Positions 56,555 to 64,000 of a DNA stretch of 64,000 nt are shown here, in pieces. The translations under genes were made by a program, and so were the position numbers. Source of the DNA: Acidobacteria bacterium OLB17 (lineage in GTDB: Bacteria > Acidobacteriota > Blastocatellia > Pyrinomonadales > Pyrinomonadaceae); contig LLEU01000018.1 of assembly GCA_001567505.1 (NCBI GenBank), forward strand, positions 1-64,000, read 5' to 3'. Numbering within the stretch: position 1 is the first letter of the stretch; each line of letters opens with the position of its first letter. The notes beneath the pieces were generated by a model. It had not been told where the DNA came from. It searched no databases and saw nothing but the letters and a program-made list of their open reading frames with translations.

Positions 56555-57003
56555 TCAGAACCGGGAGCGATAGCGACTGGGCTCTTTGCGGGGTCCGGCT
56601 TGGCGAGTTCCATTCGACCTTGCGGCTCTGCCGCTCTATTTGCGGTGAAGCTCTGCTTCACCAAGTTGCCTTCGATTCCCCTTCTTGCGGCTTTGCCGCT
56701 CTATTTGCGGTGAAGCTATGCTTCACCGAGCGGGTGTTGAAACTCTTCGCGGCTCTGCCGCCGGCGGCGAAGCCGCAACATATGTTGGCCATCGTTAACG
56801 GAAAAGCGGAGCTTTCCCGCAAATAGACGGGCGGAGCCCAACAAATAGACGGGCGGAGCCCAAAGAGCTAAGTTCAGCAAAAGATGGGCGAATCTGACCC
56901 GGTCGCTATCGCTCCCGGTTCTGACTTGGGGCGGAGCCCAAGGAGCTAAGTTCAGCAAATAGATGGGCGAATCTGACCCGGTCGCTATCGCTCCCGGTTC
57001 TGA
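56555..57003. repeat. Hairpin-repeat locus R3
   Basis: This gene-free stretch lies between corA and pgpA, both ending here. It holds four exact linker copies: plus orientation at 56635 and 56700, minus orientation at 56819 and 56955, plus a degenerate copy near 56841. Stems include GGTGAAGC/GCTTCACC with loops TCT and TAT. The GTCGCTATCGCTCCCGG motif appears twice in plus orientation (about 56902 and 56981) and once inverted (about 56558-56577). The last copy runs up to the stop codon of pgpA. Confidence 0.85.
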
Positions 57004-57004
57004 C

Positions 57005-57559
57005 TTAAACGATCACAGTTTGCAGGATGGCGAGGAGGATGCCTGCGTAAACGCCGGCGACGAGGTCGTCGGCGCAGATACCGAGGCCGCCTTTTAAGTT
57101 TTGCAGGTCGTTAATGGGGTAAGGCTTCCATATGTCGAAGAGCCGAAAGAGGAGAAAGCCCGCGAGCAGCATTTGCCACGAGAGCGTGAAGCCGACGAAC
57201 GCGTATGTAACAAGCTGGCCCATCACTTCGTCAACGACCGCCTCGGAGGCGTCTTCGTCGCCCAAAAGGCCGATCGCTCTCGAACTCGCGGCGATCCCGA
57301 AGATACAGAACGCGAACAGCGCGACCGCATTGATCGTAAAGATCACGCCGGCGGCCGCGGCTTCAGAAAGTCCGTCGGAACGGAGATGCGCGGCAAACTT
57401 CGGCTCGGCCAAAGCAAAAATGATGTAGATCGCGACGCCGACGGCGGAACCATACGTGCCGGTCGGCCCGGGCAGATAACCTACGCCGAAGGTCGTAAGC
57501 GCAAGCGACACACGATCCTTCCAGCTGCTGATCTCTCGTTTCTCGACAGGACGCTTCAT
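57005..57559 (-). CDS. pgpA: Phosphatidylglycerophosphatase A
   Basis: PgpA dephosphorylates phosphatidylglycerophosphate in the inner membrane. The product has 184 residues. It shows GVGYLPGPTGTYGSAVGV near the start, the acidic pair DEDASEAVVDEVMGQLV, and near the C-terminus FRLFDIWKPYPINDLQNLKGGLGICADDLVAGVYAG, all family hallmarks. Its ATG shares one base with the cobO stop (TAATG), so the two are coupled. The 3' end abuts hairpin locus R3. Confidence 0.95.
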   Translation of the reverse strand: MKRPVEKREISSWKDRVSLALTTFGVGYLPGPTGTYGSAVGVAIYIIFALAEPKFAAHLRSDGLSEAAAAGVIFTINAVALFAFCIFGIAASSRAIGLLGDEDASEAVVDEVMGQLVTYAFVGFTLSWQMLLAGFLLFRLFDIWKPYPINDLQNLKGGLGICADDLVAGVYAGILLAILQTVIV

Positions 57560-58149
57560 TAGAATTCGATCCCCTGCTGTGCATAGATGCCGATGTGAAA
57601 AGGATGCTTGATCTCGCGCATCTCGGTGACGAGTTCGGCGGCCTCGATGACCTTTTCAAGCTTGTTATCGACGTTGCGTCCCGTGAGTATCAGGTGGAGA
57701 TGCGGCTGAGCGGCACGCACGGCGGCGATCTCCGCAAGGATCTTCTCGACATCGAGGAACTCGTAACTGAGCACGTAAAGCAGTTCGTCGAAAACAAGCA
57801 GTTCGTATTCGCCGCTCCGCATCTTCTCGACGCAGAGAGCCCAGGTCTCTTCGCTCGTGCGGATGTCCTGCGCCTTGTCCTTTGTGTCCCAAGTGAACCC
57901 GTCGCCCATCGTATGCACTTCGATGCCCAGCTTTTCGAAGGATTCATGCTCGCCGTAGCGGTCGTGCTTCGACTTCATGAACTGGATCATACAACACCTC
58001 AGCCCGCGGCCCGCCGCACGCACCATCGTCCCGATCGCCGCCGTCGTCTTGCCCTTACCGTCGCCGGTATTCAGCATCAACAGGCCCTTCGTCTTCTCGC
58101 GATAATCCGCGCGACGCCACTTGTAACGTTTTTCTTTGATCTCAGCCAT
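57559..58149 (-). CDS. cobO: Corrinoid adenosyltransferase
   Basis: The enzyme adenosylates cob(I)alamin or cob(I)yrinic acid diamide to make the active cofactor. The product has 196 residues: the P-loop GDGKGKTTAAIGTMVRAAGRGL, the FMKSKHDRYGE region, and LLVFDELLYVLSYEFLD followed by ILTGRNVDNKL. This is the CobO/BtuR family rather than PduO. The gene overlaps the flippase gene by eight bases. No B12 riboswitch or other cobalamin gene is visible in the window, so the pairing is probably just operon context. Confidence 0.95.
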   Translation of the reverse strand: MAEIKEKRYKWRRADYREKTKGLLMLNTGDGKGKTTAAIGTMVRAAGRGLRCCMIQFMKSKHDRYGEHESFEKLGIEVHTMGDGFTWDTKDKAQDIRTSEETWALCVEKMRSGEYELLVFDELLYVLSYEFLDVEKILAEIAAVRAAQPHLHLILTGRNVDNKLEKVIEAAELVTEMREIKHPFHIGIYAQQGIEF

Positions 58150-59644
58150 GACTTCTTCCTAAAAGCGAAAAGAGGAGTACTTTCTCATCTTCTGAAATGA
58201 ACCTTGTTGCGTAGAGCACTAGACCGTACAAAGACAATGCAGTCAGCGTACCCACGACCAGAGTTAACCAGCTTGCACCGACAAACGTAAAGAATAGAAA
58301 TTCGGTAACGCTAAAGACAAGAGCTGCGGGAATAAGCCGGCATATCTGCGACACCCATTCATTTCTATTTACATCGCCCAAAAACCGCTTCTCAGAATAG
58401 AATATGATCGGAACTACCAATAGCACTCCGGCAAGGCGCGAAAGGGCAACACCTTCGGAGTGCCAGGGGCCGACCGAATAGAGCATTAAGCCGACACTCA
58501 CAGCGGATGAAATAAAGGTGATCCAAGCATTGAGGCTTGCCGCGTGATGCGTCTCATTCAGCTGCCACGCAGCCAACATTAGCGCCATTAAACTAAATGT
58601 AGCCCCGTGAATGACAAACAGCCAATATGCGTTCGCCGCAAATTCCTTGTCTATCCACAGGGCCAAGAACATTTGCCCCCCAAGGAGAATGGTTAGGAAA
58701 AACGGTATCGTTACGGCAATGAGGAGTTTGGTGGATTTGCGATGGAGCGCAGCAAGCCGTGCGTCATCGTTAAGTAACTCATTAAGCAGAGGAAAGGCCG
58801 CCGTTAGGACACTCGTGAGAAAACCGTGGAAGTATATCGCCAACGTCATGGGTACAACATAATACGCTGCCGCCGCCTCACCAAAATTACGCACTATAAG
58901 CCCGCGTTCAAACAACAAAAGCGCCCCGCCGCACAACTGATAGACATACATACTTGAGCTGTATGCAACGACCGGACGAACCATTTCCCGTGACACGTTG
59001 AGTGTGATCCCAAGGTCCGGCGAAGCACGTCGCGCCGCAACAAGGGAGACCATCGAAACCGCCACGGTAACCGATAGGCTCCAAATGAGAAGTGCCACAA
59101 TGCTGAAACCTGTAAGAGCAAGCAGTACGTTCCCACCGTTCACCAAAGCGGAGTTCAAATTGGCGATAAGCGATAGAGTTCCAAAACGCTGTTCACCCTG
59201 CAAGATATTTTGAAAGACCTGGCCGACAAGCATTGCGGGAATACTAAGTCCGCCTATCATAATCGCCAGTGCGGCCGGCCTTTGTAATTCCGGGGATATA
59301 TGGAGGACGTCGCCAACGAGCCATTCGGCCAGAAATGCTAGGATGCAGGCACCGATCACTCCGACTGAAAGGTTGAGGGCAAAGGCGACAGTTACTGCTG
59401 AGTTGATCTTCTGAACGTTTTGCGAACCTCGAAGTTCGGCTACAAATTTTGCTACAGCCCGCGCCGCATTAAACGTAAACGAATACCCGATAAAGCCCAA
59501 TACGACTAGGTAAACGCCATAGACCTCCGTGCCGATACGCTTGAGGACGAACGGCGTTGCAAGGAACGCCATTAACAGCGGTGCCATCCAGGCGACAACG
59601 CTGTAAACGGAATTGACGATCAGCTTTCCCGATCTGGTACCCAT
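58142..59644 (-). CDS. Wzx/MATE-like polysaccharide flippase
   Basis: The product has 500 residues and about 14 hydrophobic segments spread along the whole length, without soluble domains. The opening pattern (SVYSVVAWMAPLLMAFLATPFVLKRIG with TEVYGVYLVV) is typical of oligosaccharide-lipid flippases. It would move lipid-linked oligosaccharides across the inner membrane. Base composition appears lower in GC than the neighbouring housekeeping genes, and it is inserted between FkbM and cobO in the operon, which may mean it was gained later. Confidence 0.88.
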   Translation of the reverse strand: MGTRSGKLIVNSVYSVVAWMAPLLMAFLATPFVLKRIGTEVYGVYLVVLGFIGYSFTFNAARAVAKFVAELRGSQNVQKINSAVTVAFALNLSVGVIGACILAFLAEWLVGDVLHISPELQRPAALAIMIGGLSIPAMLVGQVFQNILQGEQRFGTLSLIANLNSALVNGGNVLLALTGFSIVALLIWSLSVTVAVSMVSLVAARRASPDLGITLNVSREMVRPVVAYSSSMYVYQLCGGALLLFERGLIVRNFGEAAAAYYVVPMTLAIYFHGFLTSVLTAAFPLLNELLNDDARLAALHRKSTKLLIAVTIPFFLTILLGGQMFLALWIDKEFAANAYWLFVIHGATFSLMALMLAAWQLNETHHAASLNAWITFISSAVSVGLMLYSVGPWHSEGVALSRLAGVLLVVPIIFYSEKRFLGDVNRNEWVSQICRLIPAALVFSVTEFLFFTFVGASWLTLVVGTLTALSLYGLVLYATRFISEDEKVLLFSLLGRSHG

Positions 59645-59677
59645 AAAAAAGCGATCAGAGATGCGGTCACGCGCAGA

Positions 59678-60640
59678 TCAGCAAAAGGAGGAAATGACCG
59701 CGGCAGTTCGACCCGCAGCTTGGGCCGGAATGCAGAAGACGTTCGCGCCGATGTCATCGTCGTCAAAGTGATCGATCTCGACCAGCCGTTCGTTCACTTC
59801 GTCCACCTTATAAAAGGAATACTCCGCCCGCTTGGATAAGTGCTCGATCAGATCCTGAGGCAGATAACCGAATCTTTTGGTTTGGCCGAGCGCGATCTCC
59901 ATCAGGAATATCGGCGGCTCCGCCTGCCTGAACAGACTCTCGGCACCGCGAAGGAACATCATCTCGGCGCCTTCGATATCGACCTTCGCAAATGAGATGT
60001 CCCGAACCTGCCGTTCCGCGAGGTAACTATCAAGCGGCGTTACCTTGCATTCGAATGTCGTCGCACCTGCGCCCTCGTATCGGCCGAAGGTCGCGTGCCC
60101 GGTCGGCAGGTCGTCGAAAACATTTATGGCCAGAACGTCGTCGCGTTCGCCGAGTGCCAGGTTGTTTATGAAGATCGAAGCCGCATCCTCCTGCAGCGAT
60201 CGGTTGCGCTCAAGGATCGCAAAAGTGCTCGGAACCGGTTCGAACGAATGTACCTCTCCGCCCGGGCCTGAGATCTTTGCCATCATCGTCGTGTACCAGC
60301 CGAAGTTTGCACCTACATCCAAACAAACATCGTCCTTTCGGATCAGTCTGCCGGCAATGCTCGATATGAAGCGTTCGTACTCGCCGAGGAAAAAGACGGT
60401 CTCCTCCATTCCGGTCGAAAGATCGACGAGGAATCTCCGGCCGTCCTTTGCTGCAGCAGGTATCGAGCGTGGGCGATCCTTTACAAGGCTGATGGCCGCC
60501 TTCGCAAGACGGTATTTTCCCTTCGCGATCGGAGTATTGTAGGTGTAAAGTCGAACGGCTCGGAGGAACGCGTTCGTGAGCGGAGCGGAATGTTCCGCAT
60601 CACCTGCGGAGAATGTGGATCGTTCCTTCGAAGACATCAA
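59678..60640 (-). CDS. FkbM-family SAM-dependent methyltransferase
   Basis: The product has 320 residues. The Rossmann core has the SAM motif DVCLDVGANFGWYTTMM and the following acidic motif in VHSFEPVPSTFAILERN; the family motif IAKVDIEGAEMMFL appears as FAKVDIEGAEMMFLRG. FkbM enzymes methylate hydroxyls on polyketides, sugars or polysaccharides. The flippase beside it suggests a role in surface polysaccharide modification. The gene is on the same strand as nrnA. Confidence 0.92.
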   Translation of the reverse strand: MMSSKERSTFSAGDAEHSAPLTNAFLRAVRLYTYNTPIAKGKYRLAKAAISLVKDRPRSIPAAAKDGRRFLVDLSTGMEETVFFLGEYERFISSIAGRLIRKDDVCLDVGANFGWYTTMMAKISGPGGEVHSFEPVPSTFAILERNRSLQEDAASIFINNLALGERDDVLAINVFDDLPTGHATFGRYEGAGATTFECKVTPLDSYLAERQVRDISFAKVDIEGAEMMFLRGAESLFRQAEPPIFLMEIALGQTKRFGYLPQDLIEHLSKRAEYSFYKVDEVNERLVEIDHFDDDDIGANVFCIPAQAAGRTAAVISSFC

Positions 60641-60654
60641 TTGTCGGTGAACTC

Positions 60655-61635
60655 CTACCGTTTGTCGGCAGCATCGCCTTCCTCTTGGGCCTCGATCTCA
60701 CGAGACAGAATGCCTACGAGTTCGGCTTCTCTCAGATCCCAATCGCCTTCGACCTGAAGGCCGGCGGCATTGCGGTGGCCGCCGCCGCCGAATTTCTCGG
60801 CGATCTTCGCGACATTTATGCTGCCTTTTGAGCGCAGGCTGACGCGGTATTTACCCGCTTCGATCTCCCGCATATAGACGACGGCGACGATGTCGCGGGC
60901 GGCAAGCGGAATGTTCACAAACCCGTTGTTATCGCCGTCTATGGCACCCGATTCCTGCCGCATCCGGAGCGTCTGACGCATTGATGCGACCTTTCCCGTC
61001 TCGTCCCTCTTGACCGTATCGAGAACCCGCCGCATAAGCTCGATCCGCGACCACGGATAATTGTTATAGACCGCGCCGGAGATCTCGGCCGGCTTTGCTC
61101 CGGCCTTTACGAGTTCCGAGGCGACCTTCAGCGTGCGATCGGTCGTGTTCGAATAATGAAAAGAACCCGTGTCGGTAACGAGCGCCATATAGACGCATTC
61201 GGCGATCTCCTTCGTGATCCTTCCGCCGATAGCCTTGCAAAGGTTGTAGATCATTTCGCCGACGGCGGATGCGGTCGGGTCGATCCAGTTGATCGTACCG
61301 AACTGATCACCCGTCGAGTGATGATCGATGTTGACGGTCACCGCGTCGGCAAGGCCTTCGATCCCGGGCCGCTCAAGATCCGAGCACTCGATCACGAAAA
61401 CCGCATCGTATTTGCCGTTCAGATACGAGACATCGCGGATCTGATCGGCACCCGGCAACTCTCGATAGGCCGGCGGCACTTCGCCCCGCACGATCACGTC
61501 CGCGTCTTTGCCGAGGCTTTTCAGCAGCCAGCAGAGCCCCAGGGACGACCCGAGGCCGTCGCCATCGGGTTTTATATGCGTCGTGATGGCAAACGCCTTC
61601 TTCTTTTCAATTAATTCAACTACTTGACTTAACAC
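60655..61635 (-). CDS. nrnA: DHH-family phosphoesterase (NrnA-like nanoRNase/pAp phosphatase)
   Basis: The product has 326 residues: the N-terminal DHH domain with HIKPDGDGLGSSLG, then VIECSDL and the family motif IDHHSTG, and the DHHA1 domain with GGGHRNAAG near the C-terminus. NrnA degrades short RNA oligonucleotides and, in some species, dephosphorylates pAp. Its position next to rbfA and infB is the standard arrangement in many bacteria. Confidence 0.93.
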   Translation of the reverse strand: MLSQVVELIEKKKAFAITTHIKPDGDGLGSSLGLCWLLKSLGKDADVIVRGEVPPAYRELPGADQIRDVSYLNGKYDAVFVIECSDLERPGIEGLADAVTVNIDHHSTGDQFGTINWIDPTASAVGEMIYNLCKAIGGRITKEIAECVYMALVTDTGSFHYSNTTDRTLKVASELVKAGAKPAEISGAVYNNYPWSRIELMRRVLDTVKRDETGKVASMRQTLRMRQESGAIDGDNNGFVNIPLAARDIVAVVYMREIEAGKYRVSLRSKGSINVAKIAEKFGGGGHRNAAGLQVEGDWDLREAELVGILSREIEAQEEGDAADKR

Positions 61636-61685
61636 TACTTACGGGACGGGATCGGGGCGTTGCGGTCAAGCCCGCCATATCGGCC

Positions 61686-62045
61686 TCAATCTTCCGTCGT
61701 TCCTTCTTCCGGAATGTCGAGATCGGCAAGGATCTCGCCTACGCGGGCGGCATTCTCTTCCGCCGTATCGCGTACAAAATGCAGGTGCGGCACGTGACGA
61801 ACATTCAGGTTCGCGGCAAGCCGCTGATGCACGAAAGTCGCTGCGTGCTTAAGGCCGGCAAGGGCGGCATTGATCTCGGCCTCGCCTCCGCCGATGAGCA
61901 CATAAACGCGTGCATCGCGACTGTCGGCGGCAACTTTTACGTCAGTCACCGTGACGCTTTCAAGCCGAGGGTCGTCAAGCTCGAAGCCGACGATCTCGGC
62001 GATCTCTTCCCTCAGCGTTTCACCAAATCGCTCCGGTCGCCGCAT
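61686..62045 (-). CDS. rbfA: 30S ribosome-binding factor A
   Basis: RbfA helps mature the 16S rRNA end of the small subunit. The product has 119 residues, the normal length. It opens RRPERFGETLREEIAEIVGFELDDPRL and includes VTVTDVKVAADSRDARVYV and the KH-like segment VRHVPHLHFVRD. It lies nine bases after infB on the same strand. Confidence 0.96.
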   Translation of the reverse strand: MRRPERFGETLREEIAEIVGFELDDPRLESVTVTDVKVAADSRDARVYVLIGGGEAEINAALAGLKHAATFVHQRLAANLNVRHVPHLHFVRDTAEENAARVGEILADLDIPEEGTTED

Positions 62046-62054
62046 TTCTCCCGC

Positions 62055-64000
62055 CTACAACTCCGTGGCCGCGATCTTCTCGATCGTGTATGCCTCGATC
62101 TCGTCCCCGACCTTGATGTCGTTGAAGTTCACGAGGCTGATACCGCACTCGAAGCCGTTCTTGACCTCATTCGCATCTTCCTTGAACCGCTTGAGCGAGG
62201 CGATATCGCCATCCCAGATAACGACGCCGTCGCGGATAAGCCTTGCCTTCGCCTGGCGCCGGATCACACCGTCGATCACGCGGCAGCCGGCGATCGTGCC
62301 GAGACGCGAGACCTTGAAGGTCTCCTGAACCGCCGCTTTTCCGAGCACGACCTCTTTCTCGATCGCATCAAGCATACCGATCATGGCGGCCTTGATCTCT
62401 TCTTCGACCTTGTAGATGATCGAGTGCAGGCGGATGTCAACGGCCTCGTGTTTCGCGACATCGGACGCGCGAGACTCCGGACGAACGTTAAAGCCGATTA
62501 TGACGACAGCGGTCGAGGCACTGTCGGCCTGCGTTGCCGAGGCGAGCAGGACGTCCGACTCTGCGATCGCGCCGACGCCCGCACGGATAACGCGAACCTT
62601 GACCTTCTCGGTCGAGAGTTTTTCGAGCGTCGCACGAAGCACTTCGACGGAACCCTGAACGTCGGCCTTAAGGATGACAAGGAGTTCCTTGATCTCTGCC
62701 TGGCCCAGCGATTCGATACCGCGACTCGAGCTCTTGACCATTGCTGCCTGTCGCGCATGCATTTGTCGCTGTCCCGCGATGGTCTGCGCTCTGTCGATAT
62801 CGGCGACGACCTGGAATGTGTCTCCGGCCTGAGGCACGCCCTGAAGCCCGAGGACCTCGACCGGCGTTGCCGGCGGCGCTTCCGTAACAGACTCTCCGCG
62901 GTCAGAGAACATCGCACGAACCTTGCCCGAGAACTGGCCGACGATGAACGGATCACCGACCCGCAGTGTTCCCTGCTGAACAAGCGCCGTTGCGACGGCG
63001 CCGCGTCCCTTATCAAGCTTTGCTTCAAGGACGACGCCGGAAGCACGCCTGGTCGGGCTCGCTTTCAGATCGAGAATGTCGGCCTGCAGAAGCACGGTCT
63101 CAAGAAGCGTATTAAGATTCTCATTCTTCTTTGCTGAGACCGGGATCATTTCGATGTCGCCGCCCCAATCCGACGGCTGAAGGCCGAGGCCCGCAAGGCC
63201 CTGCTTGACCTTATCTGGATTCGCGTCTGGCTTGTCGATCTTGTTTATCGCCACGATCATCGGCACGCCGGCGGCCTTTGAGTGCTCGACGGCCTCGATC
63301 GTCTGAGGCATTACGCCGTCGTCGGCCGCAACGACAAGGATCACGATGTCCGTCGCCTTTGCTCCGCGGGCACGCATCATCGTAAAGGCTTCGTGGCCCG
63401 GCGTGTCAAGGAACACAACGCGGCGATCCTCGCCCGGCTTGTCAGGATTCGGCACAAAAACGCTGTACGCACCGATGTGCTGCGTAATGCCGCCCGCTTC
63501 GCCCGCCGCGACGTTCCCCTTGCGGATCGCGTCAAGCAGCGAGGTTTTGCCGTGATCGACGTGTCCCATAACGGTGATGACCGGGGCACGAGCGAACTCT
63601 GTATCGTCGGCATCGGCGGCGATCAGCTCCTCGAACTCTTCTTCTATCACCATCTCTTCGAAGGGAACGAAGCTCAGGTCGAAACCATAATTCGAGGGCC
63701 ATCTCGATCGCCATTTTCTCGCCGATCGGCTGGTTGAGTGTCGCGAAGATCCCGCGTTTGATCAGAAGCTGTACGATGTCTCGCGGCGTGATACCGAGAG
63801 CCTCGGCAAATTCGCGGACGGTCGCTCCTTCGACAAGACGGATCGATTTTAGGTCGCCCGTCACGGCACCGACCTGGTCGAGAATGCGCTCTTCGATCGA
63901 GCGTTTCTGCGGCACATCGATATCGCGTTCCGCATTCTTCGCATTACGGTCGCCCGCCTTACGGCCGCCGGAACGGCCCGGACGTCGCCGGTTGTCCGCA
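62055..64000 (-). CDS. infB: Translation initiation factor IF-2, 5' end cut by window edge, frameshifted here
   Basis: IF-2 is the GTPase that loads initiator tRNA. The G domain has [22 protein letters not shown] and NKIDK. The later domains follow to the stop at 62055. The N-terminal frame, open to the window edge, reads through [36 protein letters not shown] and then breaks near 63685-63693: GAATTATGG should be GAATATGG, one T extra. Removing it gives [16 protein letters not shown] and joins the G domain. Upstream is an Arg/Gly-rich segment as in other IF-2 linkers. Confidence 0.96.

Noticed and set aside
57559..58149. A cobalamin riboswitch controlling cobO
   Set aside because: cobO lies inside an operon with overlapping neighbours, and no leader with B12-box features exists upstream.

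Overview
The window reads as moderately GC-rich chromosome from a diderm bacterium. A large Oar-like TonB-dependent receptor, a VWA secretory protein, a PknB-type kinase with membrane segments, an NHL-repeat protein and many small exported proteins suggest an Acidobacteriota (Blastocatellia-like) genome. That placement is an inference from gene content. Genes are densely packed, with many ATGA-type overlaps and few intergenic gaps. I found no tRNA, rRNA, CRISPR array, prophage or transposase.

Layout. 1-7521 (minus): partial xseA, a VWA protein, a Ser/Thr kinase and an M1 aminopeptidase. 7687-8759: a small Asn-rich secreted protein and a DUF937 protein. 8835-17503 (plus): an NHL/M23-like protein, aminopeptidase P, a lipid kinase, a DUF2490 protein, a CocE-type hydrolase and a TPR protein. 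17530-20274: a CpxA/CpxR-like two-component system divergent from a Spy/CpxP-like gene, with a perfect GTAAA-N5-GTAAA box between them. 20355-36199: a cell-wall sugar salvage island with nagA, a TonB receptor, an AmiE-NamZ fusion and a LysR regulator on the minus strand, and a MurK-like kinase, murQ, a HAD protein, a sodium:solute symporter, nagZ and lysA on the plus strand. 36202-43497: a repeat protein, a HAD hydrolase, a D-lactate/glycolate-type FAD oxidase, uvrB and a HEAT-repeat protein. 43762-47615: purC, a MOSC protein and groES-groEL under a CIRCE-like operator. 47720-57004: small accessory genes, an ABC exporter and corA, interrupted by three loci of a modular hairpin repeat family. 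57005-64000 (minus): pgpA, cobO, a flippase, an FkbM methyltransferase, nrnA, rbfA and infB (cut by the window edge).

How the genes fit together. The salvage island can be read as one pathway. The amidase-like/NamZ protein and NagZ would release free MurNAc and GlcNAc from wall fragments, the symporter would import them, the kinase would phosphorylate them, MurQ would split MurNAc-6-P into GlcNAc-6-P and D-lactate, and NagA would deacetylate the former. A nearby FAD oxidase could use the D-lactate, and LysA could convert released meso-diaminopimelate to lysine.

Data quality. At least eight conserved genes (VWA, lipid kinase, nagA, repeat protein, FAD oxidase, uvrB, corA, infB) are each broken by one single-base indel, several of them in short homopolymers. 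The simplest reading is residual consensus error rather than eight pseudogenes, so these are annotated as intact genes with a frameshift position.
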